From assembly GCA_017460915.1 (NCBI GenBank), contig JAFUAA010000008.1, positions 1 to 43,425 on the forward strand: a DNA stretch of 43,425 nucleotides. The letters run 5' to 3'. Below, one piece after another: positions 16,663 through 23,973 of the stretch; the stretch's first letter is position 1, and each line of letters opens with the position of its first letter. Source of the stretch: Bacteroidales bacterium. GTDB lineage: Bacteria; Bacteroidota; Bacteroidia; Bacteroidales; F082. Under the pieces are notes generated by a model. The model saw nothing but the letters and a program-made list of their open reading frames with translations. It had not been told where the DNA came from and did not search any database. The translations under genes were made by a program, and so were the position numbers.

Positions 16663-17406
16663 ATGACATACGGCATCTGCAACCTATCCGCCATCGCCAT
16701 TCGCAAAGAAGCCCGACACGCCTCTGAGATGGTCAGCCAACTGCTCTACAATGAGACTTATACGGTTTTGGACAGGGACCAGGAATGGGTCTTGATACAG
16801 ACTGAAAACGGCCCTTCGACAGGCTCAGGGACCTTAACTTACGAAGGCTGGATTCAGGCGAAGCAATTCCATGAAATCAGCGAGGAAGATTTTCATGTCT
16901 TAAAGATGAAACAGCCATTCCTTATTAATAAGGCCATCGCCGAAGTCGAAGGCAAGTTCTTCACTTTGAGCACGCCGCTCTATGAACCGCATCCCGACGC
17001 GGTGGAAATGCCAACACAATTCCAACCGAAATTATTGGTTGAAAACGCGAAGAAACTGCTTGGCGCGCCCTATCTTTGGGGTGGTCGCACGGCCTTCGGC
17101 ATTGACTGCTCTGGGCTGACGCAGGTTTGCGTCCGCATGGCCGGTCTCACCCTACCTCGCGATGCCTCGCAGCAGGTGAAATGCGGCGAGTTGGTCTATT
17201 TCCTGCAAGAGACCCAGCCTGGCGACTTGGCCTTTTTCGGTGACGTGGACGGCCATATCACCCACGTGGGCATCGTCATGGGCGACGAGCAAATCATCCA
17301 CGCCTCGGGCGAGGTGCGCATCGACTATCTCGACCAGACGGGCATATTCAATAAGGAACGGAATGAGCATACACATTTGCTGCAGGCCATCAAACGGTTG
17401 AATTGA
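16663..17406 (+). CDS. SH3 and NlpC/P60 cell-wall hydrolase with a repeat-derived insertion
   Basis: 247 residues. An SH3-like domain (about 1-70) precedes an NlpC/P60 domain with catalytic C149 (GIDCSGLTQ), H201 (HITHVGIV) and H213 (IIHASG). It probably cleaves peptide stems of peptidoglycan. There is no clear signal peptide at the annotated start. Residues 50-58 (GPSTGSGTL) are encoded by a dispersed repeat found also near 26.1 kb and lie between two SH3 strands (WVLIQTE and YEGWIQ), where a loop insertion would be tolerated. Upstream TAATTTAG (16632-16639) is a near match to the promoter consensus. Confidence 0.92.
   Translation: MTYGICNLSAIAIRKEARHASEMVSQLLYNETYTVLDRDQEWVLIQTENGPSTGSGTLTYEGWIQAKQFHEISEEDFHVLKMKQPFLINKAIAEVEGKFFTLSTPLYEPHPDAVEMPTQFQPKLLVENAKKLLGAPYLWGGRTAFGIDCSGLTQVCVRMAGLTLPRDASQQVKCGELVYFLQETQPGDLAFFGDVDGHITHVGIVMGDEQIIHASGEVRIDYLDQTGIFNKERNEHTHLLQAIKRLN
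16810..16837 (+). repeat. Dispersed small repeat inserted in frame in the NlpC/P60 gene
   Basis: 28 bases, GGCCCTTCGACAGGCTCAGG plus ACCTTAA-type end, that match 26096-26123 at 26 of 28 positions. It adds nine residues without breaking the frame. Confidence 0.75.
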
Positions 17407-17439
17407 TTGCGAAAAATTTCACAACGGCGTTTTTCGCAA
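17407..17439. terminator. Perfect 10-bp inverted repeat between NlpC/P60 gene and P5C dehydrogenase gene
   Basis: TTGCGAAAAA (17407-17416) and TTTTTCGCAA (17430-17439) with a 13-base loop begin at the base after the NlpC stop. The right arm also covers the -33 region of the next promoter. It may terminate the NlpC transcript, act as an operator for the dehydrogenase gene, or both. A long T-run after the stem is absent. Confidence 0.5.
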
Positions 17440-17449
17440 TGATTTTTAC

Positions 17450-17457
17450 TATATTTG
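17450..17457 (+). promoter_or_regulatory. Promoter (-7 element) of P5C dehydrogenase gene
   Basis: TATATTTG matches the consensus, with a leader of about 40 bases. The upstream inverted repeat overlaps the expected -33 position. Confidence 0.65.
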
Positions 17458-17504
17458 CAACCGCAATTTTTGAATCTTAAATCTTTAAATCTTAAATAAC
17501 AAAA

Positions 17505-19136
17505 ATGAACAACGCACTAATTACATTTGCGAAGCCCGACAACGAGCCGGTAAAGGCTTACCGCCCGGGCAGCCCGGAGCGCATCGAGCTCCAAAAGGAA
17601 CTGGAAAGACAATCGAACGAAGTCGTCGAAATCCCCGCCATCATCAACGGGCAGGAAGTCCGCACGGGCGACATGGGTGAGGTCGTCATGCCTCACGACC
17701 ACAAGCACGTCATTGCCCGCTACCACAAGGTAGGCGAGAAGGAAGTCCGCATGGCCATCGACGCCGCCCAAGCCGCCAAGCACGACTGGGAGAACACACC
17801 TTGGGACGAGCGCGCCGCCATCATGGCACGCATCGGCGAGATGCTGGCCACCAAGTACCGCGCCCGCATCAACGCAGCCACGATGCTCGGCCAGTCGAAG
17901 AACTGCTTCCAAGCCGAAATCGACAGCGCCTGCGAGACTATCGACTTCTTCCGCTACAACAACTACTACGCCAGCAAGCTCTACGCCGAGCAGCCCGCTT
18001 CAGCCAACGACCAACTGAACCGCACCGAATACCGTCCGCTGGAAGGCTTCGTGTTCGCCATCACGCCTTTCAACTTCACCTCCATCGCCTCCAACCTCAA
18101 CATGACCCCCGCCTTGATAGGCAACACCACCATCTGGAAGCCCTCGACGACCGCCCTGCTGTCGAATTACACCGACATGCGCATCTTCATGGAAGCCGGT
18201 CTTCCCGCTGGCGTCGTCAACTTCCTGCCTGGCAAGGGCAGCGTCATCAGCGGCGTGGCCCTGAAGGACAAGAACTTCAACGCCATCCACTTCACCGGCA
18301 GCACCGCCACTTTCAAGAGCCTCTGGAAGACCACTGGCCAGAACCTTGACATGTACAAGGCCTATCCGCGCCTCGTGGGTGAGACCGGCGGCAAGGACTT
18401 CATCTTCGTCCACAACAGCGCCGACCCGCAAGAGGTGGCCGTGGCCATCGTGCGCGGCGCCTTCGAGTACCAAGGCCAAAAGTGCTCGGCCGCCTCGCGT
18501 GCCTACATCCCCGCTTCGATGTGGAACGACGTGAAGAACCGCGTGGGCGACATGATGAGCACCATCAAGATGGGCGACGTGAAAGACTTCACCAACTATG
18601 TGAACGCCGTCATCGACGAGGCCTCGTTCGACAACTGCAAGGGATACATCGATCGCGCCCAAGCTAGCAAGGACGCCGAAATCGTCTTCGGTGGTCACTG
18701 CGACAAAAGCGTGGGCTACTTCGTGGAACCCACCGTCATCCTCGCCAAGGTGCCGAACTACGAGAGCATGGTGGAAGAGATCTTCGGACCCATCATCACC
18801 ATCTATGTCTATGACGACAACAAGTTTGAGGAAATGCTGGACGTGTGCGACCAATCGTCGCCTTACGCCCTCACCGGCGCCTTCTTCGGCAACTGCCTGA
18901 AGGCCCAGAAGATTGCCAACGACAAGCTGCGACACGCAGCCGGCAACTACTACGTGAACGACAAGCCGACGGGAGCCGTGGTCGGCATGCAACCCTTCGG
19001 TGGCGCCCGCGCCAGCGGCACCAACGACAAGGCCGGCGGCCTCTGGAACCTCATCCGCTGGACCAGCCCGCGCGCCATCAAGAACACGTTTGTTCCTGCT
19101 GCCGCTTACGGATATCCGTTCTTGGCTAAGGATTAA
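17505..19136 (+). CDS. L-glutamate gamma-semialdehyde (1-pyrroline-5-carboxylate) dehydrogenase
   Basis: 543-residue NAD(P)-dependent aldehyde dehydrogenase that oxidises glutamate semialdehyde to glutamate in proline or arginine breakdown. The catalytic cysteine is C327 in GQKCSAASR and the general base E293 in GETGGKD. The N-terminal stretch (VEIPAIINGQEVRTGD) and the C-terminal NDKPTGAVVGMQPFGGARASGTNDKAGG motif region are typical of P5C dehydrogenases of the monofunctional eukaryote-like type. Codon use is strongly biased to G/C third positions, suggesting high expression. There is no proline dehydrogenase gene next to it. Confidence 0.95.
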   Translation: MNNALITFAKPDNEPVKAYRPGSPERIELQKELERQSNEVVEIPAIINGQEVRTGDMGEVVMPHDHKHVIARYHKVGEKEVRMAIDAAQAAKHDWENTPWDERAAIMARIGEMLATKYRARINAATMLGQSKNCFQAEIDSACETIDFFRYNNYYASKLYAEQPASANDQLNRTEYRPLEGFVFAITPFNFTSIASNLNMTPALIGNTTIWKPSTTALLSNYTDMRIFMEAGLPAGVVNFLPGKGSVISGVALKDKNFNAIHFTGSTATFKSLWKTTGQNLDMYKAYPRLVGETGGKDFIFVHNSADPQEVAVAIVRGAFEYQGQKCSAASRAYIPASMWNDVKNRVGDMMSTIKMGDVKDFTNYVNAVIDEASFDNCKGYIDRAQASKDAEIVFGGHCDKSVGYFVEPTVILAKVPNYESMVEEIFGPIITIYVYDDNKFEEMLDVCDQSSPYALTGAFFGNCLKAQKIANDKLRHAAGNYYVNDKPTGAVVGMQPFGGARASGTNDKAGGLWNLIRWTSPRAIKNTFVPAAAYGYPFLAKD

Positions 19137-19140
19137 TAAA

Positions 19141-19178
19141 TGTAAATGACGATTAATATTAATCGCAATTTACATTAT
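19141..19178. repeat. Palindromic repeat, copy A
   Basis: A 34-bp palindrome with arms TGTAAAT..CGATTAAT and ATTAATCG..ATTTACA (15 of 17 arm positions pair), followed by TTAT. It begins 4 bases after the dehydrogenase stop. Two related copies follow at 19242 and 20587. Confidence 0.85.
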
Positions 19179-19182
19179 CTTG

Positions 19183-19217
19183 AAAAAATCCGCCGAAAAT
19201 GCTTGGCGGATTTTTTT
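19183..19217 (+). terminator. Terminator of the P5C dehydrogenase gene
   Basis: AAAATCCGCC pairs with GGCGGATTTT, followed by a T-run to 19217. A clear Rho-independent terminator. Confidence 0.85.
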
Positions 19218-19224
19218 GTTTTTG

Positions 19225-19232
19225 TATCTTTG
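19225..19232 (+). promoter_or_regulatory. Promoter (-7 element) of the DUF234 ATPase gene
   Basis: TATCTTTG, exact consensus. The palindrome copy B begins 10 bases downstream, at or just after the expected transcription start. Confidence 0.7.
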
Positions 19233-19241
19233 CGGCGCAAA

Positions 19242-19279
19242 TGTAAATGATGATTTATATAAATAACGATTCATATTAT
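19242..19279. repeat. Palindromic repeat, copy B (leader of ATPase gene)
   Basis: Same 34-38 bp pattern as copies A and C, with less perfect symmetry (12 of 17 arm positions). Its left half differs from copy A at only 2 of 17 positions. It fills the interval between transcription start and the ATG at 19278, so a protein bound here, or the hairpin in the mRNA, could control expression. Confidence 0.75.
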
Positions 19280-20591
19280 GAAATTCTACGACAGGGAAAT
19301 GGAACTGGGACTGCTGTTGCAAAGCGAAAAGCAGACCGAAAGGTCGGCGGTGTTCACCGTGCTGACGGGACGTCGCCGCGTTGGAAAGACCTCGCTGATT
19401 AACAAGGCTTTGGAAGGCAAAAACGTCGCTTACCTTTTCGTCTCGAAAGACAGCGAGGCGGTGCTTTGCCAGAAGTTCCAGCAGACGATTCAAGAGCAGT
19501 TGGGCATCCAAGTCTATGGCCAAATCAGCCGCTTCCGCGACTTGTTTGAGGTGATTATGAAAGAGTCGTTACAGCGGCATTTCACCGTTTTCTTCGACGA
19601 ATTCCAGAACCTCCAAAAGGTGAATCCCGCCATCTTCAGCGAGATACAAGACCTTTGGGACCGCTATCATCGCGAGTCGCACATGCACTTGGTGGCCTCG
19701 GGCAGCATCCAATCGCTGATGAAGCGCATCTTCGAGGACGAGAACGAGCCGCTTTACGGTCGTCCGACCTCGAAATTCACCCTCCTGCCCTTCCGCATCG
19801 AGGTGCTGAAGCAAATCTTCCGCGACCACTGCCCCAACTACAAGAACGAGGACCTGCTCTGCCTCTATATGATTACTGGCGGCGTGGCCAAATACGTCGA
19901 GCTGCTGATGGACGCGCAGTGCTTCACCAAGGAAAAGATGCTCAACTACGTTTGCCGCCCCGACTCCTATTTCCTCACCGAAGGCCGCGACCTGATGTAT
20001 CAAGAGTTTAGCGACGAGGGAAACACCTATTTCTCAGTGCTACAACTGATTGCCAGCGGCATGACCAAACGCAGCGAGATTGACGGCGCGATGCAAAAGG
20101 ATATGGGCGTGTATTTGCAGAACTTGGAGAAGAACTTCATACTCGTGAAGCGTCTCAAGCCCTTGCTGGCCAAGCCCAACAGCAAGGTCTCGGCCTACGA
20201 GATTTCGGACCAGTTCCTGCGCTTTTGGTTCCGTTTCATCTGGCCTTACCAGTCGCTGATTGAGCGCCAGCAACTGGGGGCATTGCGGCAGAATATGGGG
20301 AAGTATTACGAAAAATTCTCGGGTCGCACGCTCGAACAGTATTTCCAAGCCAAGGCGATGGAATCGGGCGAGTTCACGATGGTCGGCAACTGGTGGGACC
20401 GCAAAGGGGAGAACGAAATCGACATGATAGCCCTCAACGAATTCGAGCACAATGGCATCGTGGCCGAAATCAAGCGCAACCCTGAGAAAATCAACCCCAA
20501 GACACTTGAGGAGCGAGTCAAGGCCTTGCCTGCGAACGCCTTCGGGAAGTATGAGCTTTCGCTTCAAGCCTTATCAATCGAAGATATGTAA
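19278..20591 (+). CDS. AAA ATPase with DUF234 / PD-(D/E)XK nuclease-like C-terminus
   Basis: 437 residues. The N-terminal ATPase has Walker A GRRRVGKTS (31-39) and Walker B FFDEFQN (D107, E108), with LVASGS as a sensor-like motif. A winged-helix region follows, and the C-terminal part shows a nuclease-like pattern: E380-x-D382 in GENEIDMIAL and E397-x-K399 in VAEIKRN. This is the DUF234-containing ATPase family, abundant in archaea, Bacteroidota and Thermotogae and without an established function. The gene is framed by three related palindromes. A role in a selfish or defence-like element is possible but unproven. Confidence 0.88.
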   Translation: MKFYDREMELGLLLQSEKQTERSAVFTVLTGRRRVGKTSLINKALEGKNVAYLFVSKDSEAVLCQKFQQTIQEQLGIQVYGQISRFRDLFEVIMKESLQRHFTVFFDEFQNLQKVNPAIFSEIQDLWDRYHRESHMHLVASGSIQSLMKRIFEDENEPLYGRPTSKFTLLPFRIEVLKQIFRDHCPNYKNEDLLCLYMITGGVAKYVELLMDAQCFTKEKMLNYVCRPDSYFLTEGRDLMYQEFSDEGNTYFSVLQLIASGMTKRSEIDGAMQKDMGVYLQNLEKNFILVKRLKPLLAKPNSKVSAYEISDQFLRFWFRFIWPYQSLIERQQLGALRQNMGKYYEKFSGRTLEQYFQAKAMESGEFTMVGNWWDRKGENEIDMIALNEFEHNGIVAEIKRNPEKINPKTLEERVKALPANAFGKYELSLQALSIEDM

Positions 20592-20624
20592 ACTACAATT
20601 AATACTAATTGCAGTTTACATTAT
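20587..20624. repeat. Palindromic repeat, copy C (over the ATPase stop codon)
   Basis: 34-bp palindrome with TGTAAACT.CAATTA and TAATTGCAGTTTACA arms (15 of 17 arm positions), again followed by TTAT. Its first bases include the end of the last sense codon and the TAA stop of the ATPase gene. Confidence 0.85.
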
Positions 20625-20681
20625 ATAAAAGCAATAGAGCAAAAATGTTCGACGGACTCCTATCCAAACCATTTTTATTCC

Positions 20682-20689
20682 TATATTTG
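20682..20689 (+). promoter_or_regulatory. Promoter (-7 element) of fructose-bisphosphate aldolase gene
   Basis: TATATTTG followed by GCAAC, closely like the P5C dehydrogenase promoter. Leader of about 35 bases. Confidence 0.65.
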
Positions 20690-20732
20690 CAACAATTAAA
20701 CGAATAAACAACAAACAACTAAATAACATAAC

Positions 20733-21740
20733 ATGGTAAGCTACAAAGAATTAGGGCTCGTGAACACCCGTAAAATGTTCGCCAAGGCGGTCAGCGGCGG
20801 CTATGCCATCCCGGCCTTCAACTTCAACAATATGGAACAGATGCAGGCCATCATCATGGCAGCGGTCGAGACCCAGTCGCCCGTCATCCTGCAAGTGTCG
20901 AAAGGCGCGCGCAACTACGCCAACCAAACCCTGCTGCGCTACATGGCCCAAGGCGCTGTGGAATACGCCAAGGAACTCGGCTGCGCCCATCCCGAAATCG
21001 TGCTCCACTTGGACCACGGCGACAGCTTTGAACTCTGCAAATCGTGCATTGACATGGGCTTCTCGTCGGTGATGATTGACGGCTCTGCCCTGCCCTACGA
21101 CGAGAACGTGGCCCTCACCCGCAAGGTCGTCGATTACGCCCACCAGTATGACGTGACCGTGGAAGGCGAACTCGGTGTGCTGGCTGGCGTGGAGGACGAA
21201 GTGGCCGCTGAAGAAAGCCACTACACCAAGCCCGAGGAAGTCATCGACTTCGTCACCAAGACCGGCGTGGACAGCTTGGCCATCAGCATCGGCACCTCGC
21301 ATGGCGCCTACAAGTTCACTCCCGAGCAGTGCACCGTCGACCCTGAGACGGGTCGCCTCGTGCCGCCTCCGTTGGCTTTCGACGTGCTGGAGGCCATCGA
21401 GAAGAAGTTGCCCGGCTTCCCGATTGTACTGCACGGCTCGTCGTCGGTGCCGCAGGACGATGTGGACACCATTAATAAATATGGTGGTTCGCTGAAGGCG
21501 GCAGTCGGCATCCCCGAGGAGCAGCTGCGCAAGGCCGCCAAGAGCGCCGTCTGCAAGATCAACATCGACAGCGACAGCCGCTTGGCCATGACCGCCGCCA
21601 TCCGCAAGGCTTTGGCCGAGAAACCTGCCGAATTCGACCCTCGCAAGTACCTCACCCCCGCCCGCGAAAGTATGCAGAAGCTTTACATCCACAAGATTGT
21701 GAATGTTTTGGGCTCGAATGACAAACTTGAGGATGCTTAA
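20733..21740 (+). CDS. fbaA: Class II fructose-1,6-bisphosphate aldolase
   Basis: 335-residue zinc-dependent aldolase that splits fructose 1,6-bisphosphate to dihydroxyacetone phosphate and glyceraldehyde 3-phosphate. Metal and substrate residues are seen in LHLDHGD (D94, H95), GTSHGAYKF and VLHGSSSVP, with VEGELG in between. Length and N-terminus (MVSYKELGLVNTRKMFAKAV) match the Bacteroidota enzyme. Heavy use of G/C-ending codons suggests strong expression. The symbol follows common usage for class II enzymes; fba would be equally valid. Confidence 0.96.
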   Translation: MVSYKELGLVNTRKMFAKAVSGGYAIPAFNFNNMEQMQAIIMAAVETQSPVILQVSKGARNYANQTLLRYMAQGAVEYAKELGCAHPEIVLHLDHGDSFELCKSCIDMGFSSVMIDGSALPYDENVALTRKVVDYAHQYDVTVEGELGVLAGVEDEVAAEESHYTKPEEVIDFVTKTGVDSLAISIGTSHGAYKFTPEQCTVDPETGRLVPPPLAFDVLEAIEKKLPGFPIVLHGSSSVPQDDVDTINKYGGSLKAAVGIPEEQLRKAAKSAVCKINIDSDSRLAMTAAIRKALAEKPAEFDPRKYLTPARESMQKLYIHKIVNVLGSNDKLEDA

Positions 21741-21744
21741 AATC

Positions 21745-22071
21745 ATGGGAAAACTGAAAGATGCTCACGTTTTCAGCCAAGAGAAAGGTTTTATAGCGAA
21801 GTTCTTTGTTGCTTTAGCAATTTATGCTTCCGCTATGTTTACATCGCATCTTTTGGTGTCGCTCATTGAGCAACAACCTGTCAAATGCTGGGAAAGCCTT
21901 TTGGTGTTGCTCATCCTTGCGACTGTTGTTACAGTGGATTACTTCATCGCCAGATTTCTCGCCTATCGCACCAAGATTTTTCCCAAGACTGAAAACCGCG
22001 AAGGCGTGCATGGCGTGAGTTTCATCTTTCTACTGGTGCTTTCTTTCGTGCTGGTGTTCGTCATCATTTAA
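21745..22071 (+). CDS. Small membrane protein of unknown function
   Basis: 108 residues with three predicted membrane segments: FIAKFFVALAIYASAMFTSH, LLVLLILATVVTVDYFIARF and the C-terminal VSFIFLLVLSFVLVFVII. A basic loop (AYRTKIFPKTENREG) lies between the second and third. No family is recognised. The ATG at 21745 is favoured because GAGG precedes it at a usable distance; an ATG at 21733 would overlap the aldolase stop. It starts 4 bases after the aldolase gene and is probably co-transcribed with it. Confidence 0.7.
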   Translation: MGKLKDAHVFSQEKGFIAKFFVALAIYASAMFTSHLLVSLIEQQPVKCWESLLVLLILATVVTVDYFIARFLAYRTKIFPKTENREGVHGVSFIFLLVLSFVLVFVII

Positions 22072-22100
22072 GGAAGCAACATTTTTCGGCCCAAAAGGAA

Positions 22101-22133
22101 AAATGCGTCAAATGGTTTGGCGCATTTTTTTGT
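22101..22133. terminator. Strong bidirectional terminator
   Basis: AAATGCG pairs with CGCATTT, continued by a U-G pair and CAAA/TTTG around a 3-base loop, then seven T on the plus strand; A residues flank the other side. It ends the aldolase/membrane-protein transcript and, read from the other strand, the DUF4143 gene. Confidence 0.85.
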
Positions 22134-22135
22134 TG
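22106..22135 (+). repeat. Direct repeat flanking the DUF4143 ATPase gene, left copy
   Basis: 30 bases identical at 29 positions to 23627-23656; the last 25 are identical. This copy forms most of the terminator above and ends 3 bases before the ATPase gene's stop codon. Confidence 0.85.
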
Positions 22136-22138
22136 TTT

Positions 22139-23416
22139 CTAATCCCTCATGCAGCCAATCGGTACGACGAAAATGCCATCTTGGCGCTGATAGGCATATC
22201 GTCCGATGGCCGTCAGCACCATCTTAAAGGATGGATTGGGCATTTTCGAATTATCGATGGTCGCTGAAAGCGTATTCAGAGTTTCCACGCCCTCCTCAAT
22301 AAGCTTTTCGCCCCCCAATTTCACCTCAATCAATGCGTAATTGCCATTGCGACGGTGCAAAACCGTGTCGCATTCCAACCCCGAGCTGTCACGATAATGA
22401 AACAATCTGCCATCGAGAGCTTCGGCAAACACACGCAAATCACGAACAGCAAGATCTTCAAAAAACAACCCGAAAGAATTCAAATCATTGACGAGGTCAT
22501 TTGGTCCAAGGCCAAGAGATGCCGTACCGATACTTGGGTCGACAAAATGTCGGGTATCTCCAGTCCTGATGGCCGACTTACTACGAATGTTCGGATTCCA
22601 TGCCGGCAAATCCTCAACAACAAACAGTCGCTTTAGCGCCATGATATAGTCGGCAATGGTGTCCTCATCTAAAGACTTGGAGTCATTCGACAACATATCT
22701 GCTTTTATAGTGCCATACGAAACCTGTTGTGAGATATTCCGCGCATAGGAGCGCATCAGGAGTCGTGCACGTTCGGGGCTGCGTCTCACACCATCAACAC
22801 GACGAATATCGAGCTCCGTAATAGCATCAACATAATCAAGAGCCTGGTCAAGAGCCAATTCACCCTCCAAAAACGTGGCTTGCGGCCAACCTCCTCGGCA
22901 GGTGAGATAAGCCATCGTTTGCAGGTCTATTCCATTTGCCTGTGGCTCAAGAGTTTTCCCATCAAACAAATCTCGTAGACTTACACTGCCCGTCGATTCG
23001 CCTGACTCAAACAAACTCATCGGTCTCATTTTTAATCGGGCAAAACGACCCGTTCCGCTATGGGTGGTTTCGTCGGCTTGAGGCAGCACCGAAGAACCTG
23101 TTAGGATGAATTGGGAGAACGTCCCCCGATGGTCAACTTCAGTCCGGGTCGCATCCCACAAAAGCGGGATGGTCTGCCATTCGTCAATGAGTCGAGGCGT
23201 TTCGCCTTGCAATAATGTTTTGGGGCTAACCTCCATCATCTGCCGACTTTGTCTCAACACATCGCCATCGCCGAGGTCAAGCATGCTTTTGGATTGCTGG
23301 CGGGCCGTCGTGGTCTTACCGCACCATTTGGGGCCTTCTATCAGCACCGCACCTTTTCCGGCCAATTTGCGGGAGAGAATTCTGTCTGCAACTCGGGATT
23401 TGTACTCTTTATTCAT
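22139..23416 (-). CDS. AAA ATPase with DUF4143 domain
   Basis: 425 residues. The N-terminal AAA_14-type ATPase has Walker A GPKWCGKTT (28-36), Walker B RLIDEWQ (D78, E79) and the sensor motif LTGSS (106-109). The C-terminal DUF4143 part contains a nuclease-like pattern, with SGLECDTVLHRRNGNYALIEVKLGG showing D-x(n)-E-x-K. The family is widespread and of unknown function. The frame is open a further 7 codons to a TTG, but the promoter places the start at the ATG at 23416. The gene is bracketed by direct repeats and has 23-bp iterated sites upstream, both signs of an inserted unit. Confidence 0.88.
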   Translation of the reverse strand: MNKEYKSRVADRILSRKLAGKGAVLIEGPKWCGKTTTARQQSKSMLDLGDGDVLRQSRQMMEVSPKTLLQGETPRLIDEWQTIPLLWDATRTEVDHRGTFSQFILTGSSVLPQADETTHSGTGRFARLKMRPMSLFESGESTGSVSLRDLFDGKTLEPQANGIDLQTMAYLTCRGGWPQATFLEGELALDQALDYVDAITELDIRRVDGVRRSPERARLLMRSYARNISQQVSYGTIKADMLSNDSKSLDEDTIADYIMALKRLFVVEDLPAWNPNIRSKSAIRTGDTRHFVDPSIGTASLGLGPNDLVNDLNSFGLFFEDLAVRDLRVFAEALDGRLFHYRDSSGLECDTVLHRRNGNYALIEVKLGGEKLIEEGVETLNTLSATIDNSKMPNPSFKMVLTAIGRYAYQRQDGIFVVPIGCMRD

Positions 23417-23445
23417 GATTTTCTTGTTGGATTTCAATTTTGCTG

Positions 23446-23453
23446 CAAAAATA
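23446..23453 (-). promoter_or_regulatory. Promoter (-7 element) of the DUF4143 ATPase gene
   Basis: Minus-strand TATTTTTG. Expected start near 23439, giving a leader of about 23 bases to the ATG at 23416. Confidence 0.65.
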
Positions 23454-23491
23454 CTGATTTTATTTTAATTATAAAACATAATTTCAAATTC

Positions 23492-23549
23492 TCGGTCATT
23501 TGTAACCAATTTATTCGGTCGTTTGTTGTCGATTTGTTCGGTCGTTTGT
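23492..23549. repeat. Three direct repeats with 23-bp period upstream of the DUF4143 ATPase gene
   Basis: TCGGTCATTTGT at 23492, TCGGTCGTTTGT at 23515 and again at 23538. The spacing is exactly 23 bases each time. They start about 40 bases upstream of the -7 element. The rest of this intergenic stretch (23550-23626) is AT-rich with no further feature. Confidence 0.8.
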
Positions 23550-23626
23550 AGAAAATTCCATCTAAAGCAAAAAAGATTCAAATCGAAAAGTAAAACCTCG
23601 TTTCTTTCTTCAAAAAATCAAAAAAA

Positions 23627-23656
23627 CGTCTAATGGTTTGGCGCATTTTTTTGTTG
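23627..23656 (+). repeat. Direct repeat flanking the DUF4143 ATPase gene, right copy
   Basis: Matches 22106-22135 at 29 of 30 positions. Here the upstream stem partner is degraded, so it makes a poor terminator, but its TTTGTTG end is correctly placed to be the -33 element of the promoter at 23675. Confidence 0.85.
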
Positions 23657-23674
23657 CCATTGGGCGAAAAGTTG

Positions 23675-23682
23675 TACCCTTG
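23675..23682 (+). promoter_or_regulatory. Promoter (-7 element) of antitoxin-like gene
   Basis: TACCCTTG is one base from consensus. A TTG at 23654-23656, inside the direct repeat, lies 18 bases upstream. Confidence 0.5.
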
Positions 23683-23709
23683 CCTCGTAAACGCAAAAAC
23701 AGACGAGTC

Positions 23710-23973
23710 ATGAGCGAAGCAACTTTATCCAACCTGCTTGAATATTTATACGAAACACACACACCGAGCAATATGCAATGGTTGGGAGAGCATTTGATTG
23801 AACATGCCAATCCCGCTATTAAGCCATATACTGTGGAGGAACTCAACGCAAGGATTGACCAATCGGAACGTAATCCCGCCGAAGGCAAGGTGTATGATTT
23901 CGACGATGTGATGCAAGAAATCGAGGAAGAATTTGCCCTTGAAGAAAAACTTGAAATGGCTGAGGTAGTATGA
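23710..23973 (+). CDS. Small acidic protein, possible addiction-module antitoxin
   Basis: 87 residues. MSEATLSNLLEYLYETHTPSNMQWLGEHLIEHAN is followed by KPYTVEELNARIDQSERN and an acidic helical tail. The EELNARIDQSE pattern recalls small Bacteroidota antitoxins encoded before RelE/ParE toxins, but I am not certain of the family. No toxin follows: only a 20-codon frame overlaps its stop. The ATG at 23710 is chosen because it follows a promoter; the open frame extends 24 codons upstream into the repeat. Confidence 0.6.
   Translation: MSEATLSNLLEYLYETHTPSNMQWLGEHLIEHANPAIKPYTVEELNARIDQSERNPAEGKVYDFDDVMQEIEEEFALEEKLEMAEVV

Noticed and set aside
18000-18992. A 330-codon minus-strand frame opposite the P5C dehydrogenase gene, and a similar one opposite the aldolase gene (20751-21746)
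   Set aside because: Both are shadows of GC-biased genes; they lack promoters, ribosome-binding sites and family features.
23492-23549. Repeats spaced 23 bp as a CRISPR array
   Set aside because: The repeat is 12 bases, the intervals are 11 bases, there are three units and no cas genes.
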